Origin: Prevotella sp. UBA3294 | GTDB taxonomy: Bacteria; Bacteroidota; Bacteroidia; Bacteroidales; Bacteroidaceae | Length of the DNA stretch: 12,187 bases | NCBI GenBank assembly: GCA_002361535.1 | Contig: DETG01000115.1 | Span: 1 to 12,187, forward strand | Direction of reading: 5' to 3' | In this document: positions 7,985-12,187 of the stretch, one piece after another | How the letters are laid out: each line of letters starts with the position of its first letter | Position numbering within the stretch: position 1 is the stretch's first letter | Notes under the pieces: generated by a model | Databases searched by the model: none | The model's input: the letters and a program-made list of their open reading frames with translations, nothing else | What the model was told of the DNA's origin: nothing | Position numbers and translations under genes: made by a program

Positions 7985-7992
7985 CAAATATA
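7985..7992 (-). promoter_or_regulatory. Candidate -7 box of the CE6 esterase gene
   Basis: On the minus strand TATATTTG matches TAnnTTTG and lies 25 nt before the ATG at 7959. No clear TTTG is seen at the -33 distance. Its presence argues that the esterase is transcribed separately from the upstream leucine-rich-repeat gene. Confidence 0.5.
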
Positions 7993-8110
7993 CATATAAT
8001 CATAGAATTAACCTTATTTTATGAGTATTATTTAATTCTTGAATAATAGAATCTACAACATTCCATATGTGTAGTTCTGAAAAATGCAACACTTTTTCTC
8101 TCTGTTCTCG

Positions 8111-8158
8111 CGACATAGTGTCGAATGATTCTTGATTCTGCTCGATATTCTGAGCAGA
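8111..8158. other. Two small hairpins downstream of the leucine-rich-repeat gene
   Basis: TCTGCTC (8137-8143) pairs with GAGCAGA (8152-8158) around an 8-nt loop, and CGACA (8111-8115) pairs with TGTCG (8119-8123) around TAG. Both lie just after the stop at 8173 in the minus direction, where a terminator is expected. Neither is followed by a T run on the minus strand, so they may protect the 3' end or pause transcription instead. Confidence 0.35.
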
Positions 8159-8172
8159 TACTGACATCGATT

Positions 8173-11100
8173 TCACTCTTTCACTACCACTTTCTTTCCA
8201 CCGACAACCACAATACCCTTATAGTCGTTCTTCACGCGCTGGCCACCGAGGTTATAGCGGGGAGAGTTGTCTTCCACATTGGCATCAACACCTTGCACAT
8301 CTGTTGCGATGGGGTTGGGAGTGTAAGTGCCAGGGTAATTATAGGTCCAGTTTTCTCCGTCCTTGGAATACATGATATCCCATCCTTTCGATTCTGCCGT
8401 GCTGACATGGGCCTTGTTGACGATGTTCCGCTCATTGGGGTCGCCGAGGTTGATGGCGTAGATCACGTATTTGTCATTCCACCAATTCCAAACGTTTGGC
8501 TCATTCACACTTAGTGCAATGATCAGGTTGTTCATCGTCTGTTCTTGAAGGCGGTTGCCGTAGCATTTCACATGTTCGAGCCTATTGATGCTCGGCACTG
8601 TCAGCGAGGTGAGCCGGTTGTTCTGGCATTCCAAATATACTATATATTCCGATGGGATGTTGAGGGATGTCAGCTTGTTGTCGTTGCAATAGATACGTTT
8701 AATATTAATTCCTGAAAGGTTGAGCGATTCGATATGATTATTACTACAATATAATTGTTGTAATTGATTGCAATTGGTCAGATTGAGCGAATTGAGGGAA
8801 TTATTTGAACAACTTAATTCTTGTAAATAGGTGTAGTTTTGCAGATTGAGCGAAGTAAGCGAGTTGTTATCGCAATTCAATAATTTCAATTTGGTACATC
8901 CTGATACATTGAGTGTTTCGAGATGATTATTATTACAAGTTAATATCGATAGATTGGATAAACCCGACACATCGAACGATGTGAGAGGCGTATTTGTGAT
9001 TTCTATTTCTTCTATGCTGGAGCATCCAGACATGTTAAGGTTCTGAAGGGAATTATTTGAACAATTTAATTTTTGTAAATAGGTGTAGTTTTGCAGATTG
9101 AGTGAAGTAAGCGAATTGTTATCACAATACAAAAATTTCAATTTGGTACATCCTGATATATTGAGTGTTTCGAGATGATTATTATTACAAGTTAATTTCG
9201 ATAGATTGGATAAACCCGACACATCGAACGATATGAGAGGCGTATTTGTAATTTCTATTTCTTCTATGCTGGGGCATCCAGACATGTTAAGGTTCTGAAG
9301 AGAATTAAAATCATTGAGAGTTAAAGATTTCAATTGCAGGTTATTGCTTACATCAAGTGTCTCCACTGTTTCACATGATTCGGTCAATGATAAACTATAG
9401 AAATTATTACTACCGATATATAAATTTTTTAAATTCCCTGTTCTAATTTCTTCCAACGCGTTGTAACGGCAGTCGAGGGTTTCCAGTTTATCACAATTAT
9501 AGCAATACAGTTCTGTGAGGCTTGGCAAGTTGTTGATTCTTAAAGTGGTGAAATTGTTACGATTACAGTTAATCCCGGTGAGTTTATTGCATTCTGAGAC
9601 GTAAAGCTCCGTCAGAGCGTTGTCGTAGCATCTAAGTTCTGTGAGCAAATCGCATGCCGAGCAGTCGAGTATGTTCAGTTTGGGGAAATCGTAGATATCG
9701 AGGTATTCGAATTTGTTGCTTCCGCATAGTAAGGTCTCAAGATTTGTACATCCAACAATGTAGATGTACGTCAGCGCATTGTACCTGCACTTGAGGGTTT
9801 TCAGATAAGGGCAGTCAGGGCAACTGATGACTCTCAGGTTCGGGTAGTGTTCCACGGTGAGCGTCGTGAAATTGTTCCCCCCGCAAGCGAGCTGCTCCAA
9901 GGTATTAGTGCTCATGGAGCCGAGGGCGGTGAGCTTGTTTTCGGAACAGTCGAATTTTCTCAGATTGGTGTTGCTGCTGACGTTGATATTATTCAATGAG
10001 TTGCCTGCAACGTTCAGGCTCTTTAATGCGGTGTTGCTGCTGACGCTGATAGAGGTCAGAGAGTTGTTCGCGATGTTCAGATCCTCTAACGCGGTGTTGG
10101 TGGAAAGGTTGACGTAGGTAAGTGCATTGTACGAGCAGTCGAGCTTTTTTAGTTTGTTGAGCCCCTGAATGTTGAGGGTGCTGATATTGCAATTTGAACA
10201 GACGAGGGTTTCCAGCTTCTTGTTGTTGGTAAGGTCAACGTATGACAGGGTGGAATTGTCCCATAATTTGAGTGTCGTCAGTTCGGTGAAGTACTTAATG
10301 CCCGTAAGTGACCCGATGCTCTTATTATGAAGATCGAAGGATGTTTGTGCTGCCACGTCGCTTTCGGTGATGTAGCCCTTCGTGTAGATATTCTGTAAAA
10401 AGTTGCGGAAGTTGGTATCGGGGAAGTAGTCTTCGGTCAGAAGTGCCACATAGTTGGAGCTGATGAGGATATCAGTTGAGTAAACGGGATTGTTGACCTT
10501 GATGGTGTTTCCCGAAACGGTGGCTCCCAAAGGCTTCAGGATGACCATCTTTTCCTGGAGGGTGATTCCGCAGCTGATGACGTTGGGTGTGCTCTGGCTG
10601 TTGGTGGCTTTCAAGGTTACCTCACCCCCGCTTAACGTTACGTCAATGTTGACAAGATCTCCCTTCACTCCCTGTATGTTGACCTTGGGCCCCTTGAAGA
10701 AAGCACGTATGGGGGCGTAGGAGTCATAGCTGCTGCGCCAGAAGGCGGCATCATTGTCCGACTTGATGTTGATGGTTCCCGTTCCTTCGAAGTTGACGTT
10801 AAATCCTCTTTCGGCGGTGACATATATACCATTAGCGTTGTCCCCCCAGCCTTCAATGTTGGTGGTACTTCCAGACGTGGCCTTGAATGTGGTTTCTTTC
10901 TGAAGTTTCACGGGAGAGGTTTTAGCGGTAAGGTTGTTCGTCCCCTTCAGTTCTACAATGAGTCCAGAGTTGTTGAAGTTATCTATGCAGCGGCCGTCGG
11001 AGGACGTGCGGTTAATGGTGACATTGGTCAGCGTCACAGTATTGGTGGTTGTGTTGTACTTCACTATGCCACTGATGTTGTCACCCGTCACGTTGCTATA

Positions 11101-11244
11101 GTTGTCGGAGGTGACTTCCACGCCGCCAATCTTGAAGCCGTAGGACTTGGCATGGGCAGAGAAAGATACGGTTGAAAAAAGTATGACCATCAGGAAGATG
11201 ATACACTTCCCTATTCCCCTATTTGTCATTTCTTTAGTTTTCAT
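8173..11244 (-). CDS. Secreted leucine-rich-repeat surface protein, 1023 residues
   Basis: A signal peptide (hydrophobic residues 14-30, cleavage after AHA at 32) is followed by a Thr/Asn/Gly-rich beta-type region (about 34-265) of no domain I can name. A cap, FPDTNFRNFL (274-283) and GYITESDV (290-297), introduces about 25 leucine-rich repeats (about 305-900). Most are 21 residues with the pattern LxxLxCxxNxLxxLxhS, giving a Cys or Asn ladder. Residues 468-573 show a 53-residue super-repeat starting PxLxxLxC. Residues 649-732 and 733-816 are nearly identical. After the repeats comes a Trp-rich segment (917-968) and a tail with RYNLGGQRV (996-1004) and GKKVVVK (1016-1022), common on Prevotella secreted proteins. 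The family usually binds proteins or glycans at the cell surface; the partner is unknown. It differs from the BspA/TpLRR type, which has 23-residue repeats with IGxxAF. The AT content rises within the duplicated stretch. Confidence 0.9.
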   Translation of the reverse strand: MKTKEMTNRGIGKCIIFLMVILFSTVSFSAHAKSYGFKIGGVEVTSDNYSNVTGDNISGIVKYNTTTNTVTLTNVTINRTSSDGRCIDNFNNSGLIVELKGTNNLTAKTSPVKLQKETTFKATSGSTTNIEGWGDNANGIYVTAERGFNVNFEGTGTINIKSDNDAAFWRSSYDSYAPIRAFFKGPKVNIQGVKGDLVNIDVTLSGGEVTLKATNSQSTPNVISCGITLQEKMVILKPLGATVSGNTIKVNNPVYSTDILISSNYVALLTEDYFPDTNFRNFLQNIYTKGYITESDVAAQTSFDLHNKSIGSLTGIKYFTELTTLKLWDNSTLSYVDLTNNKKLETLVCSNCNISTLNIQGLNKLKKLDCSYNALTYVNLSTNTALEDLNIANNSLTSISVSSNTALKSLNVAGNSLNNINVSSNTNLRKFDCSENKLTALGSMSTNTLEQLACGGNNFTTLTVEHYPNLRVISCPDCPYLKTLKCRYNALTYIYIVGCTNLETLLCGSNKFEYLDIYDFPKLNILDCSACDLLTELRCYDNALTELYVSECNKLTGINCNRNNFTTLRINNLPSLTELYCYNCDKLETLDCRYNALEEIRTGNLKNLYIGSNNFYSLSLTESCETVETLDVSNNLQLKSLTLNDFNSLQNLNMSGCPSIEEIEITNTPLISFDVSGLSNLSKLTCNNNHLETLNISGCTKLKFLYCDNNSLTSLNLQNYTYLQKLNCSNNSLQNLNMSGCSSIEEIEITNTPLTSFDVSGLSNLSILTCNNNHLETLNVSGCTKLKLLNCDNNSLTSLNLQNYTYLQELSCSNNSLNSLNLTNCNQLQQLYCSNNHIESLNLSGINIKRIYCNDNKLTSLNIPSEYIVYLECQNNRLTSLTVPSINRLEHVKCYGNRLQEQTMNNLIIALSVNEPNVWNWWNDKYVIYAINLGDPNERNIVNKAHVSTAESKGWDIMYSKDGENWTYNYPGTYTPNPIATDVQGVDANVEDNSPRYNLGGQRVKNDYKGIVVVGGKKVVVKE
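8797..9300 (-). repeat. 252-bp tandem duplication inside the leucine-rich-repeat gene
   Basis: Copies at 9049-9300 and 8797-9048 align without gaps; I count 12 differences in 252 bp, about 95% identity. The unit encodes 84 residues, exactly four 21-residue repeats, so the frame and solenoid phase are kept. Confidence 0.93.
9526..9843 (-). repeat. 53-residue (159-bp) super-repeat in the leucine-rich-repeat protein
   Basis: Residues 468-520 and 521-573 follow the same plan: a short PxLxxLxCxxC segment of 11 residues, then two 21-residue repeats ending NALxxL and NxFxxL. A shortened third copy follows at 574-620. Similarity is at protein level and older than the 252-bp duplication. Confidence 0.7.
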
Positions 11245-11282
11245 AATGGTACCTATTTTTAAAGATTGTTATTGAGTTGCTA

Positions 11283-11290
11283 CAAAGATA
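11283..11290 (-). promoter_or_regulatory. Candidate -7 box of the leucine-rich-repeat gene
   Basis: On the minus strand TATCTTTG matches TAnnTTTG, 38 nt before the ATG at 11244. The expected -33 position carries TTTTCG, an imperfect match. Confidence 0.5.
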
Positions 11291-11412
11291 AGACAAATAA
11301 ATAAAAAAAACGAAAATCAGTTTAAAATTTTTATAAGTTTAACATTCAAAAGAACCGTCTGTTTCTTCGTGCCATCCCAGTTTGTAAGATAATATTTATG
11401 ACCTATTTTACT

Positions 11413-11440
11413 GAGAAGTGAGAGGTGAGAAGTGAGAGGT
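11413..11440. repeat. Heptamer repeat GAGARGT x4
   Basis: GAGAAGTGAGAGGT occurs twice in perfect tandem (11413-11426 and 11427-11440), which is also four copies of the 7-mer GAGARGT. Such short direct repeats can change copy number by slippage. Confidence 0.85.
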
Positions 11441-11587
11441 ATGATTACCACTAAGAGCCTGGCCTTGGGCGGGGTCTGTATTCAGAAAAAAAACAACAAT
11501 TCTGTGTGACATGGGTGCTGAGTAGTTACCAGACAGGTGGAATTAGTTAATAATCCTTAAATCATGAAGAAAGGAAAGTGGAGAAGA

Positions 11588-11617
11588 ATTGTATCTCATT
11601 AAAAATGAGTAACTTTG
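11588..11617 (+). promoter_or_regulatory. rpsA promoter with a palindrome in the spacer
   Basis: TTG at 11589-11591 and TAACTTTG at 11610-11617 are 18 bp apart, a good match to the Bacteroidetes promoter. The spacer holds CTCATTAAAAATGAG (11595-11609), a 6-bp inverted repeat around AAA that ends right against the -7 box. The predicted leader to the ATG at 11704 is about 80 nt. Confidence 0.65.
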
Positions 11618-11703
11618 CAGCCGCTTTGTGCATGAAGGCACGTAAGCAGTAATAAACATAAAGTCTAACTTTATTAATTTACAATTTTTTATTAATTAAT
11701 TTT

Positions 11704-12187
11704 ATGTCTAACTTTAAAAATGTCCAGCCGTTGGATGACTTCAACTGGGAAGAATTCGAGAACGGCAGCAGCCTGGAAATCAGCAAGGAAGAGCTGACCA
11801 AGGCTTATGATGACACACTGAACAAAGTCAGTGAGCATCAGGTGGTTGATGGTAAGGTGATCTCCATCGACAAAAAAGAAGTAATCGTGAATATCGGTTA
11901 CAAGAGCGACGGTATTATCCCTTCTTCAGAGTTCCGTTACAACCCGGATCTGAAAGTTGGTGACACCGTGGAGGTTTATGTTGAGAATGCAGAAGACAAG
12001 AAAGGTCAGCTGATTCTCTCACACAAGAAGGCTCGTCTGAGCAAGAGCTGGGAGCGCGTGAATGCCGCCCTCGACAACGAGGAGGTGATCCAGGGTTACA
12101 TCAAGTGCCGCACAAAGGGTGGTATGATCGTGGATGTATTTGGTATTGAGGCCTTCCTTCCCGGTAGCCAGATTGACGTTCACCCCA
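11704..12187 (+). CDS. rpsA: 30S ribosomal protein S1, 5' part (runs off the window)
   Basis: From ATG at 11704 the frame stays open to the window edge, giving 161 residues. An acidic N-terminal arm (about 1-42) is followed by a first S1 RNA-binding fold (about 45-108, with VDGKVISIDKKEVIVNIGYK and a closing LILSHKKAR). A second begins near 128, with GYIKCRTKGGMIVDVFGIEAFLPGSQ. This is the usual layout of bacterial S1, which binds mRNA at the 30S subunit and helps start translation; the full protein in this phylum has several more S1 folds, beyond the window. The leader is AT-rich with no clear Shine-Dalgarno site, as expected for a Bacteroidetes gene that depends on S1 itself. An 11-bp stretch of the leader recurs at the start codon. 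Confidence 0.95.
   Translation, partial: MSNFKNVQPLDDFNWEEFENGSSLEISKEELTKAYDDTLNKVSEHQVVDGKVISIDKKEVIVNIGYKSDGIIPSSEFRYNPDLKVGDTVEVYVENAEDKKGQLILSHKKARLSKSWERVNAALDNEEVIQGYIKCRTKGGMIVDVFGIEAFLPGSQIDVHP

Larger units (their letters stand above)
11245..11703. other. Divergent intergenic region between the leucine-rich-repeat gene and rpsA
   Basis: 459 bp. From left to right it holds the leucine-rich-repeat gene promoter (11283-11290), an A-rich stretch (about 11296-11315), a heptamer repeat (11413-11440), the rpsA promoter (11588-11617) and the rpsA leader. I see no tRNA, no convincing small ORF and no standard terminator. Confidence 0.6.

Overview
The window looks like chromosomal DNA of a Bacteroidales bacterium, most likely Prevotella or a close relative from a gut or rumen community. 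The reasons are the promoter style (TAnnTTTG -7 boxes ahead of most genes, weak or absent Shine-Dalgarno sites), the short conserved C-terminal tail on three secreted proteins, the 21-residue Cys-containing leucine-rich repeats, and the families present. The placement is by recognition of these traits; no search was run.

Layout: (1) 1-2531, minus strand, a 3'-truncated FAD plus 4Fe-4S D-2-hydroxyacid dehydrogenase. (2) 2532-2839, a divergent promoter region. (3) 2840-5605, plus strand, a secreted 921-residue CE15-type glucuronoyl esterase with three C-terminal beta-rich modules, followed by a hairpin terminator. (4) 5803-6639, plus strand, a TrmH/SpoU-family RNA methyltransferase with a good Bacteroidetes promoter. 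(5) 6640-6933, a gap between converging genes that holds a striking array of TGCACA-N3-TGTGCA palindromes stepped by 22 and then 33 bp. (6) 6934-7959, minus strand, a secreted CE6/SGNH acetylesterase. (7) 8173-11244, minus strand, a secreted 1023-residue leucine-rich-repeat protein containing a recent 252-bp internal tandem duplication. (8) 11245-11703, a divergent intergenic region with a heptamer repeat and the rpsA promoter. (9) 11704 to the end, plus strand, the 5' part of rpsA (ribosomal protein S1).

How the genes fit together: the two esterases (glucuronoyl esterase and acetylesterase) would both remove side groups from glucuronoxylan or lignin-carbohydrate complexes, which suggests hemicellulose use. 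No SusC/SusD pair, glycoside hydrolase or regulator is visible, so this is not a recognisable polysaccharide utilisation locus. The oxidoreductase, methyltransferase and rpsA are housekeeping-type genes. Most genes appear to be single transcription units with their own promoters. The least explained element is the palindrome array at 6761-6920.
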